This document shows positions 1-10,800 of a stretch of DNA of 64,000 nt, one piece after another. Made by a program: the position numbers and the translations under genes. The notes under the pieces are model-generated. The model made no database searches, was not told the origin of the DNA, and saw nothing but the letters and a program-made list of their open reading frames with translations. The first letter of the stretch is position 1, and every line of letters begins with the position of its first letter. The DNA lies in contig NZ_NTLB01000006.1 of the NCBI RefSeq assembly GCF_002514725.1, positions 62,001 to 126,000 on the forward strand, in the 5' to 3' direction. Source of the stretch: Mangrovitalea sediminis (GTDB lineage: Bacteria; Pseudomonadota; Gammaproteobacteria; Pseudomonadales; Oleiphilaceae).

Positions 1-341
1 AAGTCACGACTGAGCTCGTCCGCATTGGTCAGGTTACCGTTGTGAGCCAGCGTGATCCCATAGGGGCTGTTCACATAAAAGGGCTGCGCTTCCGCGGAAC
101 TGGAGGTACCTGCCGTCGGATAACGGACGTGACCGATACCGACATTACCGACCAGGCGCTTCATGTGGCGGGTCCGGAACACATCCCGCACCAGGCCATT
201 GTCCTTGCGCAGGAAGAAACGCTCATCCTGGAACGTCACCATACCAGCGGCATCCTGGCCACGGTGCTGCAAGACCGTCAGCGCATCATACAGCGCCTGA
301 TTCACATTGGATGTGCCGACAATACCTACGATTCCACACAT
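1..341 (-). CDS. purF: Amidophosphoribosyltransferase, N-terminal part (cut by window start)
   Basis: PurF makes 5-phosphoribosylamine from PRPP and glutamine, the first step of purine synthesis, in the cytoplasm. The visible 113 residues begin [12 protein letters not shown], so Cys2 becomes the N-terminal nucleophile of the class II glutaminase domain once Met is removed. The glutaminase motifs [19 protein letters not shown] and [12 protein letters not shown] follow in order. The family is about 500 residues, so the phosphoribosyltransferase half lies outside the window. It sits about 135 bases downstream of cvpA, the usual cvpA-purF pairing, and probably shares that transcript. The ATG at 339-341 is fixed by the catalytic cysteine. 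Confidence 0.95.
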   Translation of the reverse strand, partial: MCGIVGIVGTSNVNQALYDALTVLQHRGQDAAGMVTFQDERFFLRKDNGLVRDVFRTRHMKRLVGNVGIGHVRYPTAGTSSSAEAQPFYVNSPYGITLAHNGNLTNADELSRD

Positions 342-476
342 GCGCTGTCTCGTTCCCCTCAAAAAACCCGAAACTCAGTTTGGCCGTCCAGGTCTCGACC
401 CGAACCGCCTTGAAACTTCTTCAGCCAGCCTGGCTGACAGGATGTCATCCCTATTGCGACGATCCATCGGACCGTT

Positions 477-1022
477 TCAGGAACTCTGTGGCGCGGCGCC
501 AACTTTTTGCATGGCACCAGACGCGTGAGGCCCGGAAATCTGCTGAATCTGGTCGCCGAGCACTCGCCGTGACCACTGCTCCACCATCCCCAGCTTGTCG
601 ACCATAATCGACTGTCGCCACCAGGACTGCTGTGACATGGGGGTATAACGCAGAATAGCAATGGCCACCACGACGACGATCACGCCCCGCAGCAGTCCAA
701 AGCCCATACCCAGCACTCGGTCGGTCGACGTAAGACCGGTCACATGGACCAGCTTGCTCACCAGGTTATTGACCACAGCCCCGACAATCAGCGTTGCAAT
801 AAACAAAATGGCAAACGCTGTTATCAGCCGCACCAAGGGCGACTGGATACTGCCTTCAAGCAGAGCCTGTAAATGGGGGTGAAAGGTGCGGGCGACGATA
901 AAGGCGGCCACCCAGGTCACCAGTGAAAGCGCTTCCCGGACGAAGCCTCGCATAAGACTGACCAGGGTCGAAAAACCGATAACGGCGATAATGACCCAGT
1001 CAATCCAGATCAGTGCCTTCAT
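477..1022 (-). CDS. cvpA: CvpA family membrane protein
   Basis: A 181-residue inner-membrane protein of the CvpA (colicin V production) family. The N terminus reads MKALIWIDWVIIAVIGFSTL. Four hydrophobic segments are visible at roughly residues 6-24, 30-48, 62-84 and 100-122, as expected for this family. The family is linked to colicin V export and to envelope homeostasis, but its biochemical activity is not settled. It precedes purF, the classic arrangement. Its own promoter is likely, with a TAGAAT box 30 bases upstream of the ATG. The polar C-terminal 40 residues are variable in the family. Confidence 0.92.
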   Translation of the reverse strand: MKALIWIDWVIIAVIGFSTLVSLMRGFVREALSLVTWVAAFIVARTFHPHLQALLEGSIQSPLVRLITAFAILFIATLIVGAVVNNLVSKLVHVTGLTSTDRVLGMGFGLLRGVIVVVVAIAILRYTPMSQQSWWRQSIMVDKLGMVEQWSRRVLGDQIQQISGPHASGAMQKVGAAPQSS

Positions 1023-1054
1023 GAGCTGCCTTGAGTGCTTCAGCGTGAGCCCGA

Positions 1055-1082
1055 ATTCTAGCAGGAATCGACCTCACGCCAA
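1055..1082 (-). promoter_or_regulatory. Candidate sigma70 promoter for cvpA-purF
   Basis: On the minus strand a TTGGCG hexamer (1077-1082) and a TAGAAT hexamer (1055-1060) are separated by 16 bases and lie 33-60 bases before the cvpA ATG. The -10 box matches consensus at five of six positions and the -35 box at four. Read from sequence only. Confidence 0.45.
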
Positions 1083-1137
1083 AGCCTTGACCCGCGTCAG
1101 GATAATCCGAAATAGGTCTGCAGACCCCTACTCCGGA

Positions 1138-1869
1138 TCACTTGTCGCCGGCCATCACCAGGCTTTTGATTTTGAAAGCCTTGTCCAGCTTGATTTTCGC
1201 GGCGTCCGCATCAGCTTTCTGGACGAAGGGACCGGAAAACACCCGGGTCAGGGCTTTACTGCCGGTATGCGCGGTTTGCAGATACGCGGGATACCCTTTG
1301 GCCCTGACAGAATCCCGCAGTCTCTGGGCATTTTTCGTGTCGCCAAAACTACCTAACTGCACGACCCAGGCCCCTTTCAGGCTCTGGCTGAACTCGGGTT
1401 TCTGTGTCGGCTGTGCAGCCTGGGTGGTGACCGGCGCCGGCTGAGCCTTGGGCGCAGGTGTTGGCGCCGGAGCCGGTGTCGACGGGGCGGCGGCAGGTGC
1501 GGTAGTGGCGGCTGCCGGCGTATCGGCTGTAGGGGTCTGTGCCGGAGTCGTAACATCACTATTATCGGTGGCTGTCGCTGTATTATCAGTGGACGTCACT
1601 GTATTGGCAGATGTCGTCGGCGCCGTACCGGACTGATCAGCCGATGCGGAGGCGTTATCCTGAACCACCGGTGCACTCGTGTCTGCACCAGGCGTTGCCG
1701 GTTTTGTCGGCTGTTCGATGGTCATCACCGGGTACTGTGGCTTGTTCGGGATCTCGATGGTCTTCGTCGTCTGTTTGTTATGAGGCTCATCGAACAGCAT
1801 CGGAACAAAAATAATGGCCAGACAGATCAGTACCAGCGCACCAATAATCCGTTGTTTCAGTCCGTCCAC
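1138..1869 (-). CDS. dedD: SPOR-domain cell division protein, DedD type
   Basis: A 243-residue bitopic inner-membrane protein. A short cytoplasmic start (MDGLKQR) is followed by a membrane segment at about residues 8-26 (IIGALVLICLAIIFVPMLF). A long Ala/Pro/Thr-rich periplasmic linker covers about 35-165, and a SPOR domain begins near GAWVVQLGSF and runs to the end. SPOR domains bind denuded septal glycan, and DedD takes part in constriction. The start is a GTG at 1867-1869 with GAGG seven bases upstream. It lies between folC and cvpA, the normal place for dedD. The very repetitive linker produces long antisense frames that are not genes. Confidence 0.9.
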   Translation of the reverse strand: MDGLKQRIIGALVLICLAIIFVPMLFDEPHNKQTTKTIEIPNKPQYPVMTIEQPTKPATPGADTSAPVVQDNASASADQSGTAPTTSANTVTSTDNTATATDNSDVTTPAQTPTADTPAAATTAPAAAPSTPAPAPTPAPKAQPAPVTTQAAQPTQKPEFSQSLKGAWVVQLGSFGDTKNAQRLRDSVRAKGYPAYLQTAHTGSKALTRVFSGPFVQKADADAAKIKLDKAFKIKSLVMAGDK

Positions 1870-1927
1870 AGGACAACCTCGCTTGATTCGCTATCGGATA
1901 AGGAATGCCTATTCACTCCCGGAGAAC

Positions 1928-1950
1928 CCGTTCGATTAGCGATCGAACGG
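1928..1950 (-). terminator. Perfect 9-bp hairpin between folC and dedD
   Basis: CCGTTCGAT, a 5-base loop and ATCGAACGG form a perfect stem in the 190-base gap after folC. On the minus strand it is followed by GTTCT rather than a real U tract. A weak terminator, attenuator or processing site is plausible, and full termination is doubtful. Confidence 0.35.
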
Positions 1951-2062
1951 CCCCAGAAGTTACCCAGGTCAGGTTATGACATTGGTGTGGGATAGTACCG
2001 CGGTGAGCCCGGGAAGTTCAAAGGGGATTGATTCCCGGCGACAACTACCGGTCAGAGAAGGC

Positions 2063-3352
2063 CTATTCCGACCGTTTCAGGTGCTCACGCGCCTCCGCAA
2101 CCGTGAAAAAGGAACCGAAAACCAGCACTGTTCCACCAGACTCCAGATGGGAAACGGCCTGATCCAGAGCCTCGCCCACCGATTCCGTCGCGGCCGCCAC
2201 CGGGATACTCACCCCGGCTTCCGCCAGACGCGAGGACAATGCCTCGGCGGACAGTCCGCGTGGCACATCCAGACCGGCCAGATACCAGTGGCTGATCTCG
2301 GGGGCCAGAGCCTGCACAACACCGACACAGTCCTTATCGGAAAGGCAGGCATAGACCGCGGTCACCGGCCGCAACTCCCCGCGGTTGGCGAGTCGATCCC
2401 GCAACCAGCGGGCGGCATGGGGATTGTGCCCCACATCCACCAGGATCCGGGGAGACTCGGAAAGGCTTTCAAAGCGCCCGGGGATACGCAGTTCGCGGCA
2501 AAGACCCGTAACATCGAGGGCCAATGGGTCGAGGTCAAGCAAGGCCAGCGCCTGCAAAGCAGTGATCACACTGTCTCGTGGAATCGCGGACTCCGGCACA
2601 TCCAGCGTGCGCTCCTCGCCCCGATAGCGAATACCAACGCGGAATGCCTCTCCACCCTCAGGCTTCGGGCCGAAATCGCGCCCCCGGACATACAGGTCAA
2701 CCTTCTGGGCATTCGCCTGCTGCAACACCGAGTCCGGGGGATTCAACTCACCGTAGACTGCAGGGCGCCGTGCACGCAGGATGCCGGCCTTTTCGTACCC
2801 AATCGTTTCCCGATCAGAACCCAGCCAGTCAGCGTGATCGATATCCACGCAAGTGATAACGGCCACATCCGGGTCCACAACGTTGACCGCATCCAAACGG
2901 CCCCCCAAACCGACTTCAAGAATCACCACGTCCGGAGCCGCCCGGCAAAACACCCAGAGCGCAGCCAACGTGCCAAACTCGAAATACGTCAAAGAGGTAC
3001 GACCGCGGGCTGCCTCAACGGCTTCGAAGGCTTCGATCAGCGTCTGATCGTCAACCTCTTCGCCAGAAAGTCGGACTCGCTCGTTGTATCGGTGAAGATG
3101 GGGAGAGGTATAGGCGGCCGTACGTTTCCCCTGCTGGCGCAACAACCAGTCCAGAGCCGCAACCGTCGAACCCTTGCCATTGGTACCCCCCACAATAATC
3201 ACTTGGGAAGGCAACCCTTTGGGGAGGAGCTTTCGGTAGACCTGGATCACACGATCCAGGCCAAGATCCATCGCTTGCGGATGAATACTTTCGAGATAGG
3301 CAAGCCAGTCGTCCAGGCTGGCCCCAACATCAGGCTTCTTCTTCGTCGACAT
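2063..3352 (-). CDS. folC: Bifunctional dihydrofolate/folylpolyglutamate synthase
   Basis: FolC joins L-glutamate to dihydropteroate and then extends the polyglutamate tail of folates. The P-loop GGTNGKGST is at residues 56-63, followed by Mur-ligase family features such as [28 protein letters not shown] and [13 protein letters not shown]. The C-terminal domain carries [12 protein letters not shown]. Length is 429 residues, normal for the family. I chose the ATG at 3350-3352 ([10 protein letters not shown]) because the longer open frame adds 23 residues unlike FolC inside accD. The chosen start still overlaps the accD end by 23 bases, which suggests translational coupling. Confidence 0.95.
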   Translation of the reverse strand: MSTKKKPDVGASLDDWLAYLESIHPQAMDLGLDRVIQVYRKLLPKGLPSQVIIVGGTNGKGSTVAALDWLLRQQGKRTAAYTSPHLHRYNERVRLSGEEVDDQTLIEAFEAVEAARGRTSLTYFEFGTLAALWVFCRAAPDVVILEVGLGGRLDAVNVVDPDVAVITCVDIDHADWLGSDRETIGYEKAGILRARRPAVYGELNPPDSVLQQANAQKVDLYVRGRDFGPKPEGGEAFRVGIRYRGEERTLDVPESAIPRDSVITALQALALLDLDPLALDVTGLCRELRIPGRFESLSESPRILVDVGHNPHAARWLRDRLANRGELRPVTAVYACLSDKDCVGVVQALAPEISHWYLAGLDVPRGLSAEALSSRLAEAGVSIPVAAATESVGEALDQAVSHLESGGTVLVFGSFFTVAEAREHLKRSE

Positions 3353-4241
3353 CGACAATTTCGTCTTCCGGCGCAGGTTCCAGGGCCGGGAGATTCTGCA
3401 TTTTTGCCAGCAGAGAGGCAATACGTCGGCGCATTTCGCCCCGATGCAGAATCATGTCGATAGCGCCATGCTCCAGCAGGAATTCGCTGCGCTGGAAGCC
3501 CTTAGGCAGGGTCTCCCGAACCGTCTGTTCAATGACACGGGGGCCCGCAAAACCGATCAGCGCGAAAGGTTCGGCGATATTCAAGTCACCCAGCATGGCC
3601 AGACTCGCAGACACGCCTCCGAAGACGGGGTCCGTCATCACGGAGATGTAAGGCAGCCCACGCTGCTTCATACGCTCGAGCGCCGCGGACGTCTTGGCCA
3701 TCTGCATCAACGAAATAATCGCTTCCTGCATACGGGCGCCGCCGCTTGCAGAGAAACAGACCAGCGGTATCCCCCGCTCCAGCGCAATGTTTACGCCCTG
3801 CACGAACTTCTCCCCCACCACGGCACCCATGGAGCCGCCCATGAAGTTGAATTCGAAGGCGCAGGCCACAACCGGGATGCCCCGAACCTTGCCCGACATC
3901 GCTACCAGGGCATCCTTTTCACCACTGGCTTTCTGTGCCTGGGACAGGCGATCCTTATAGCGCTTGGAATCCTTGAACTTGAGCCGGTCGGTTGGCTCCA
4001 GCTCGGTTCCGATTTCATGGCGCTCTTCGGGATCCAGGAAAATGTCCAGGCGTCGCCGTGCCGATATGCGCAAGTGATGCTGACACTTGGGGCAGACGTC
4101 CTGGTTCTTTTCCAGTTCAGGCCGATAGAGGAACGCATTGCATTTGGGGCATTTCTTCCACAGGCCTTCTGGCACCGTCGTCCGCTGATGGGTTTCCGAG
4201 CGGATCATGCTCGGCATAATCTTGTCCAGCCAGCTACTCAT
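3330..4241 (-). CDS. accD: Acetyl-CoA carboxylase carboxyltransferase subunit beta
   Basis: AccD and AccA together form the carboxyltransferase that moves CO2 from biotin to acetyl-CoA to give malonyl-CoA. The N-terminal zinc ribbon is intact, with Cys31, Cys34, Cys50 and Cys53 in two CPKC pairs. The crotonase-like core includes [14 protein letters not shown] and [11 protein letters not shown]. At 303 residues it has the usual length, with a strongly acidic tail ([11 protein letters not shown]). It follows trpA by 45 bases and overlaps folC, as in many proteobacteria, so its expression is tied to tryptophan and folate genes in one transcript. Confidence 0.97.
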   Translation of the reverse strand: MSSWLDKIMPSMIRSETHQRTTVPEGLWKKCPKCNAFLYRPELEKNQDVCPKCQHHLRISARRRLDIFLDPEERHEIGTELEPTDRLKFKDSKRYKDRLSQAQKASGEKDALVAMSGKVRGIPVVACAFEFNFMGGSMGAVVGEKFVQGVNIALERGIPLVCFSASGGARMQEAIISLMQMAKTSAALERMKQRGLPYISVMTDPVFGGVSASLAMLGDLNIAEPFALIGFAGPRVIEQTVRETLPKGFQRSEFLLEHGAIDMILHRGEMRRRIASLLAKMQNLPALEPAPEDEIVDVDEEEA

Positions 4242-4286
4242 GGGGTCTTTACCTGCTCAAGTTGTCCCGATTTAGGTTACTGTGCC

Positions 4287-5099
4287 TCAGGAAGCGAGTT
4301 CGTCCAACGCTTCACGCATGGGGCGCAGAATATCGGAAAGCGCCAGATGCAGCGCCTCCGGTTTATCCTGATATCGAGCAATCGTATCAACCAGCACGCT
4401 GCCGACAATTACACCATCGGATACCCGGCCGATCATACCTGCCGACCGGGCATCGCGAATACCAAACCCGACACCAACCGGCAACGCCGTAATCTCATGA
4501 ATATGCGCAACTTTTTGTGCAACTTCGGTTGCATCCAACTGGGCGGAACCGGTGACGCCTTTCAGCGAAACATAATAGACGTAGCCGGAACAATGTTGGC
4601 TGATCCTGCGGATACGGTCATCCGTCGTGGTCGGCGCCAGAAGGAAAATAACGTCCAGGTTCCTCGCCTTAAGCAAGGGCACCAGCGTATCCGCTTCTTC
4701 CGGCGGCAGATCCACGGTCAGGACGCCGTCGACACCGGCATCAGCGGCCATCTCGGCAAATGTCTCATAGCCCAGCGCCTCAACCGGGTTCAGATAACCC
4801 ATCAGGACAATGGGAGTCTGCGTATCCTGCTGACGAAATTCGCGAACCATCTCCAGGACATTGCGCAGTGACACATGGTGCCTGAGCGCCCGCTCACAGG
4901 CCAACTGAATAACGGGACCGTCTGCCATCGGGTCGGAAAACGGCACGCCGAGTTCGATAATATCGGCACCGGCGGCGACCAGCGTCTGCATGATCCGGAC
5001 GGTTTCCCCCGGCTGGGGATCGCCGGCGGTGATATAGGGAATCAACGCCTTGCGTCCCTGACGACGCAGTTGACTGAGTGTCGCTTCAATTCGGCTCAT
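4287..5099 (-). CDS. trpA: Tryptophan synthase alpha chain
   Basis: TrpA cleaves indole-3-glycerol phosphate to indole and glyceraldehyde-3-phosphate, and passes indole to TrpB. The 270-residue TIM barrel has catalytic Glu49 in [12 protein letters not shown] and Asp60 in PMADGP, matching Salmonella numbering. The phosphate-binding strands [10 protein letters not shown] and [10 protein letters not shown] are present. It starts nine bases after the trpB stop. The trpF-trpB-trpA-accD order means trpBA sits between trpF and accD; in P. aeruginosa these two pairs are split. Confidence 0.97.
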   Translation of the reverse strand: MSRIEATLSQLRRQGRKALIPYITAGDPQPGETVRIMQTLVAAGADIIELGVPFSDPMADGPVIQLACERALRHHVSLRNVLEMVREFRQQDTQTPIVLMGYLNPVEALGYETFAEMAADAGVDGVLTVDLPPEEADTLVPLLKARNLDVIFLLAPTTTDDRIRRISQHCSGYVYYVSLKGVTGSAQLDATEVAQKVAHIHEITALPVGVGFGIRDARSAGMIGRVSDGVIVGSVLVDTIARYQDKPEALHLALSDILRPMREALDELAS

Positions 5100-5108
5100 G
5101 CCAGATCC

Positions 5109-6329
5109 TCAAATCGTAATGCCATCGCGTTCGGCGATCGTATGAATATCCTTGTCGCCGCGACCGGAAACATTGATAACCACCATCTGATCCTTGTCCA
5201 TCTCACCGGCCAGTTTCACGCCGTATGCCACCGCATGGCTCGATTCCAGCGCCGGCATGATGCCTTCGACAAGTGTCAGGCGGCGAAAGGCATCCAGCGC
5301 CTCATCATCCGTCACCGATACATAATTGGCACGCCCGATATCTTTCAACCAGGCATGCTCCGGACCCACTCCCGGATAATCGAGACCGGCCGAAATGGAG
5401 TGCGTCGCCGAGATCTGACCATCGTCGTCTTCCATCAGGTAGGTCCGGTTGCCGTGCAGAACGCCAGGGCGACCTGCGCTGAGCGGCGCTGCGTGCTGGC
5501 CGGTCGCCAGCCCCAGGCCGCCGGCTTCGACGCCATACAGCTCAACCGCCTCGTCACCCAGGAACGGGTAGAAAATGCCCATGGCATTGGACCCACCCCC
5601 CACACAAGCGACAATCGCATCGGGCAGACGACCGACTTTCTCCAGGCTCTGGCGACGCGTCTCACGGCCGATGACGGACTGGAAGTCGCGGACCAGCATG
5701 GGATACGGGTGGGGCCCCGCCACCGTGCCAATGATGTAGAAGGTATCGTCGACATTGGTGACCCAGTCGCGCATGGCTTCGTTCATGGCATCTTTCAGCG
5801 TTTTGGTGCCGCTGTCGACAGATTGGACTTCAGCCCCAAGTAGCTTCATGCGATAGACGTTGAGCGACTGCCGCTTGATGTCCTCAGAACCCATAAAGAC
5901 CTTGCACTTCAGTCCCAAACGCGCGGCCACGGTCGCCGTTGCTACTCCGTGCTGACCGGCGCCGGTTTCAGCGATGACCCGGGGCTTTCCGAGGAAATGC
6001 GCCAGCAGCGCCTGACCGATGGTGTTATTCACCTTGTGGGCACCGGTGTGATTGAGGTCTTCCCGCTTCAGCCAGATCTGGGCGCCGCCGGTTTCGCGGG
6101 TCAGGCGCTCAGCAAAGTAAAGAGGACTGGGACGTCCCACATAATCGGCCAGATCGCGGTCAAAGCGCTCCGTAAATTCCGGGGCGTTCTTGAGACGCTC
6201 GTATTCTCTTTCAAGCTGCAACAGCGAATCGAATAGCGTCTCGGAGACAAAGCGGCCGCCATAGTTACCAAAATGCCCCCGGTCATCCGGCAGGGCTTTC
6301 AACATTTCTTCAGTCAGTTTTACCGACAC
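5109..6329 (-). CDS. trpB: Tryptophan synthase beta chain
   Basis: TrpB is the PLP enzyme that condenses indole with serine to give tryptophan. The PLP lysine is in [15 protein letters not shown] and the phosphate loop in [13 protein letters not shown]. The C-terminal substrate region [13 protein letters not shown] is intact. I place the start at the GTG at 6327-6329 (protein [16 protein letters not shown], 406 residues), which has GAGG just upstream and overlaps the end of trpF by 20 bases. An ATG at 6303-6305 is the alternative. A longer frame upstream lies inside trpF and has no TrpB character. Confidence 0.96.
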   Translation of the reverse strand: MSVKLTEEMLKALPDDRGHFGNYGGRFVSETLFDSLLQLEREYERLKNAPEFTERFDRDLADYVGRPSPLYFAERLTRETGGAQIWLKREDLNHTGAHKVNNTIGQALLAHFLGKPRVIAETGAGQHGVATATVAARLGLKCKVFMGSEDIKRQSLNVYRMKLLGAEVQSVDSGTKTLKDAMNEAMRDWVTNVDDTFYIIGTVAGPHPYPMLVRDFQSVIGRETRRQSLEKVGRLPDAIVACVGGGSNAMGIFYPFLGDEAVELYGVEAGGLGLATGQHAAPLSAGRPGVLHGNRTYLMEDDDGQISATHSISAGLDYPGVGPEHAWLKDIGRANYVSVTDDEALDAFRRLTLVEGIMPALESSHAVAYGVKLAGEMDKDQMVVINVSGRGDKDIHTIAERDGITI

Positions 6330-6936
6330 TGCGCACCTCGTTAATAAAGGCTCGAATTTTTTCGGCACTCTTGATGCCCTTCGCACTCTCGACGCCGCCG
6401 CTGACGTCTACGGCCCAGGGTCGCACCTGACGTATTGCGTCGGCTACGTTAACAGAGTCCAGACCACCGGCCAACACAAGCGGCAAAGGCCGCTGCCGGG
6501 GAATCAGGCTCCAGTCGAAGGCGCGTCCCGTCCCGCCGTACAAGGCCGGGTCAAAGGCATCGACCAATAGTCCACGCGCTTCGGCGAAGACGGAGAATGC
6601 CCTTTCAATATCGTTACTGCTCCGAACCCGGATTGCCTTCATCCAGGGTCGGCCAAACTGCGAGCAATAGTCCGGCGTTTCGTCGCCATGGAATTGGAGA
6701 AGGTCGAGAGGAACGGTCGCCAGCACCTCCCTCACCCAATCCGGCTCGGCGTTCACAAAGAGCCCCACACTGCTCACGAACGGCGGAAGGCCTCGAACAA
6801 TATCCCACGCCCGATCGATAGCAATTGCTCGCGGACTGGGCGCATAAAAGACAAAGCCGATCGCATCGGCCCCGGCGTCGACTGCCGCCTGGGCATCTTC
6901 CTGCCGGGTAATCCCGCAGATTTTTATACGCGTCAT
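6310..6936 (-). CDS. trpF: Phosphoribosylanthranilate isomerase
   Basis: TrpF isomerises phosphoribosylanthranilate to CdRP in tryptophan synthesis. The 208-residue protein starts [15 protein letters not shown], with the catalytic Cys7. It shows the phosphate-binding C-terminal strands [18 protein letters not shown] and [10 protein letters not shown]. The catalytic aspartate lies in [15 protein letters not shown]. It follows truA by 26 bases and overlaps trpB, so the genes are probably cotranscribed. trpG, trpD, trpC and trpE are not in the window. Confidence 0.96.
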   Translation of the reverse strand: MTRIKICGITRQEDAQAAVDAGADAIGFVFYAPSPRAIAIDRAWDIVRGLPPFVSSVGLFVNAEPDWVREVLATVPLDLLQFHGDETPDYCSQFGRPWMKAIRVRSSNDIERAFSVFAEARGLLVDAFDPALYGGTGRAFDWSLIPRQRPLPLVLAGGLDSVNVADAIRQVRPWAVDVSGGVESAKGIKSAEKIRAFINEVRSVGKTD

Positions 6937-6962
6937 GTCCTAAAACCGTTTTTGATTTCCCG

Positions 6963-7823
6963 TTAGCCGCGCTGACCCGCGATTCCGCCGTCGAAGAGCG
7001 GCTGCAGGAAAGCCGGCCCCGGCCGTGTCGCCGGTAATCCGTATTGCTCCGGGTATATCACATCCACGAGATATAACCCATAGGGCGGTGCGGTTACACC
7101 GCCAGCCCGCCGATCCCTGGACTGAAGTGCCTGCTCGACCCAATCGACCGGTCGATGGCCAGTCCCCACCGCCATGAGGCTGCCCGCGATGTTACGAACC
7201 ATGTGATGCAGAAAGGCATTGGCCTGAATATCGATCACGATGTAATGGCCAAAGCGCTCGATATTCAAAAACTCCACCCGCCGCACCGGCGACTTCGCCT
7301 GACAGCCGGTCGCACGGAAGGAGGTAAAGTCATGCTCCCCTACGAGGCAACGCGAGGCCTTGCGCATCGCCTCCACATCCAGGGGGCGATATTGCCAGGT
7401 CACATTATGACGCAGCAGTCCCGGCCTCACTGGGTGATTGAAGATCACATAACGATAACGTCTGGCTACGGCACTGAAACGGGCGTGAAAGTCGTCACGG
7501 GCATTACCGGCCCAATGGACACAGACTTCGTCCGGCAATGCACTGTTTATGCCCATGACCCAGGAACGCAACGAACGAAGTGCCCGGGTTTCGAAATGAA
7601 CGACCTGATGACTGGCATGCACCTGGGCATCAGTGCGGCCGGCACAGACAAGGTCCACCGTTTCGTCGGCCACTTTCGAGACGGCCTTCAGCAGGGCAGC
7701 CTCAACGGAGGGAATCCCCATCTTCTGGTACTGCCAGCCATGGAAGCGATGGCCGTCGTACTCGACCGTTAAAATGACACGACCAGCACCGATATCGATG
7801 CTGGTCGTGAGTTCTGGCGTCAT
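6963..7823 (-). CDS. truA: tRNA pseudouridine(38-40) synthase
   Basis: TruA converts uridines 38-40 in the tRNA anticodon arm to pseudouridine. The catalytic aspartate is Asp65 in CAGRTDAQVHASHQ. The family signatures VEYDGHRFHGWQYQ and ANAFLHHMVRNIAGSL are present. I take the ATG at 7821-7823 (286 residues); the longer frame begins with TTG at 7856, which would sit right at the predicted transcription start. A perfect TATAAT box lies about 42 bases upstream, so truA can be transcribed independently of fimV. It heads the trpFBA-accD-folC run. Confidence 0.95.
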   Translation of the reverse strand: MTPELTTSIDIGAGRVILTVEYDGHRFHGWQYQKMGIPSVEAALLKAVSKVADETVDLVCAGRTDAQVHASHQVVHFETRALRSLRSWVMGINSALPDEVCVHWAGNARDDFHARFSAVARRYRYVIFNHPVRPGLLRHNVTWQYRPLDVEAMRKASRCLVGEHDFTSFRATGCQAKSPVRRVEFLNIERFGHYIVIDIQANAFLHHMVRNIAGSLMAVGTGHRPVDWVEQALQSRDRRAGGVTAPPYGLYLVDVIYPEQYGLPATRPGPAFLQPLFDGGIAGQRG

Positions 7824-7864
7824 TTCAAGCAATGCGCTATACCCCGATCCCTTCAAGGGGTCGC

Positions 7865-7870
7865 ATTATA
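7865..7870 (-). promoter_or_regulatory. Consensus -10 box for the truA-trpFBA-accD-folC run
   Basis: On the minus strand the sequence GGCGCTATAATGCG contains a perfect TATAAT, just after the fimV stop codon and 42 bases before the truA ATG. The -35 region lies within the last codons of fimV and is weak (TTAAAA at a 16-base spacing). It would let the biosynthetic genes be expressed apart from fimV. Confidence 0.5.
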
Positions 7871-7875
7871 GCGCC

Positions 7876-10800
7876 TCATTTGAGGTTTTTAAGCAGATCC
7901 TGCGCTTCCTTCTTCTGCTCGTCGTTACCCTCGAGGGAAACTTCCTCAAGAATGTCGCGGGCGCCATCGCTGTCACCCATCTCGATATAGGCCCGAGCCA
8001 GATCCAACTTGGTGGCCGCTTCATCGGTACCGGCGAGGAAATCGAAATCCTCGTCATCCGGTTCTGGCAGTTCTTCGCCCAACGACTCGGAATCAGCAGC
8101 GCCGGCAGCAGCGTCGAGGTCTTCGTCAGTCAGCGCGAAATCGCTCTCTTCGAGCTGGTCCCACTCTGCATCAGAAAGCTCTTCGGCTTCCTTCGACAAG
8201 TCGGCTTCAGGCTCGTCGAGGTCGACATCGAGGACGTCTTCTCCGCCGCCCAGTTCAGGCTCATCCGACTCGCCAAGATCGACTTCTTCGCCGAAGTCAG
8301 GGAGATCGAGATCATCCAGTTCGTCACCCGCCGCTTCTTCGAGAACCGCAAGGTCATCGTCAGAAACGTCCAGTTCCAGCCCGTCCAGGGTATCGTCTTC
8401 TTCCGCCGCAACGGTTTCTTCAAAGGACGGCAGTTCCGTTTCAGAAGTCAGGTCTTCGGAGGTCAGCTCTGCGGAGGGTTCTTCAAGTGAAGGCGCTTCC
8501 TCGACTGCACTCTCTTCCTCTTTCGTCAGACCAGCCTCAGGTTCAACGGCAGGAATAAAGGCTTCTTCCTCGGTATCGGCAGCACCGGTATCACCAGTAA
8601 CTTTTTCCAGCTCCGCGTCCAGTTCATCCAGGAAGGACTCATCCAGCACTTCCTCTGCCGGCGTGGCGGTATCGGACGTGAACGCCAGAGGCTCCTGCTC
8701 CTCCGGAGTCTCTCCGCTTTCAGCTGTCGGGCTTTCCTCGAAGGACTCGTTTGCCAGGTCCTCAAGTTCACCCTCAGACATCAACGGTTCGATGTCACCA
8801 CTTTCTTCTTCCACGGTCTCCAGGGAGAAGTCGAGCGGTTCCTCTTCAACCTCCTCTGAGCCTGGCTCAATAGCTTCCGGGACGACTGACTCCTGCCCCG
8901 CCTCGGCTTTATCTTCAAGTTCGAGATTACCCAGATCGAAGTCAATTGACCCGAAGTCAGCCTCTTCCTTCGCCGGCTTTTCTTCTGCCTCAGGCGTTTC
9001 TTCCTCAAGCTGCGCAGGCTCTTCATCGGAGAGATCCCACGCTATGCCCAGATCTTCCTCTTCACTTTCCGGCAAAACCTCACTAACCGAGTCAATGGAA
9101 GACTCTTCAGGTTCGGCAGCCTCCTGCTCAGCCTCTTCCTTCTCCAGGAACGCACCGAAATCGGTCGACTCCTGAGCGCTGCCGGTTTTCAGCTCGCTCT
9201 CAAGATCATCGATACTCGGCATCTCCTCGGCTTCCTGCAGCCGGTCACGCAGCGCTTCTGCGCTCGCGAGAGCCTCGGTATCATCCAATGCTTCAAGTTC
9301 ACGGAACTGCTTGTCGAACGCCTCGCGGTTGCTGGACTCGGCATAGACCTCAAGCAGTTTCAGGCGCAGGTCGCTACGGCTTGGTTCACCGGAAATGGCG
9401 TCTTCCAGAAGGTGAGCAGCCTGATCCAGACGACCGTATGCGATATAAACATCGGCCTCCGACAACGGATCTTCCGACTCGCCACGGGGCATATCGTCAG
9501 CTTCGCCGTCGCCAGAATCACCGTCGAAACCTGGCATCTCGATGGTGTCGTCGCCGTCTTCTTCAGCGCTACGCAATTGTTCCTGGAAATTTTGTTCCCG
9601 CTTGGCGTTACGACGCGCCAACGCCAATAGCGCCAACAACAACAAAACACCAGCACCACCTGCCCCAATCTGGTAAAGCGGATTATTTTTCAGCTCATTC
9701 AGAATATCGGCCGGGAAGCCGGGTTTCGCTGCCGGCTCTGGCTGGGTCTTGATCTCAGGCTTCACCGTAGGCGCTGTTGCGGGTTTCACCGGCTCAGCCA
9801 TTGGCTTGGGCGCCGGGGCCGTTTCCGCAGGCGTTGATTGGACTTGCGCCGTAGCAGCCGGAGTCGAGGTTGTTTGAGCCGCCTCCGGCTTCTGCTCAGT
9901 CATGCCTGGCTGAGCAGCTTTAGGCTGTGCCTCTGGCGAGGATTGACCGGCTTCCGGGGTCGCTGCCGGAGCAGGCGTTGGCGTGGCCTGAGGGGTCGCC
10001 GTTACCGGAGCAGCACTTGTGGTGGCCGGAGCGCTCTCCTCACGTTTCTGGGACTCGTTCTGCAGCGCGGACAACTGATCACTCTTCAGCTGTACCAGCC
10101 GGTTGAGGGTTTTGACCTGGTCCTGCAGATCCTGCAAGCGGCTATTCAGCTCTGCATTATCCCGCTTGGCCTTATCCAACTGTTCCTGGGACAGCGCCAA
10201 CCGATCCTGGATGGAGCCTTCGCCCTCACCGCCAATACCGCCACCATGCGAACCTTCCTTACTCTGCTTGGCGCTCGGGGCAACCGACAGACGCAACTTA
10301 TCCTGGCTGGCTGGCTCCGAGGTTGAGGAGGTGCTCGCTGTAGTCTTGGTGGACGTCGCGTCAATCGGCGTCCGCGAAGCCTTAAAGGAACGGTTCTGGG
10401 CAATGACCTCACGGACGGCCTGATGCGCCGTTCGCGATGTCACCTGATCAGGTGTCGGCAAGCGAAGTACGACACCCTTTTTCATCAAATTGATATTGTG
10501 ATCCAGGAAAGCATCCGGATTCCGGTCCTGAATCGCCAGCATCATTTGCTGTGTCGTCGCCCGGGAAGGCTTGAAACGTGCCGCAATCTGCCACAGCGTA
10601 TCGCTGGCCTTGGTGGGACCGTAAGTGCGCGGTCCTGCAGGCGCCATAGCGCCCGATTGAGCGGGAGCTGCCGACGGCTCTGCTGCCTGCGTGGGTTGCG
10701 GTGCAGCCTGCGCTGCTGGCGTCGAAGACGCAGCGGCGGCAACCGGCTGGGCAGCGCCCTCATTATAAGTGGGGGGGTCGATCAGCAGCGTATATTCGCG

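Noticed and set aside
1100-1130. GGTCTGCAGACC palindrome after dedD as terminator
   Set aside because: Short stem without a U tract; more likely chance.
1976-4871. Two plus-strand frames of 495 and 475 residues
   Set aside because: They are antisense to folC, accD and trpA, all with intact family motifs, and their products have no recognisable domain.
8009-9175. 388-residue Ser-rich plus-strand frame
   Set aside because: Exact antisense of the acidic Glu/Asp-rich region of fimV; GAA/GAG and GAT/GAC codons read as Ser/Arg on the other strand. No ribosome site or family features.
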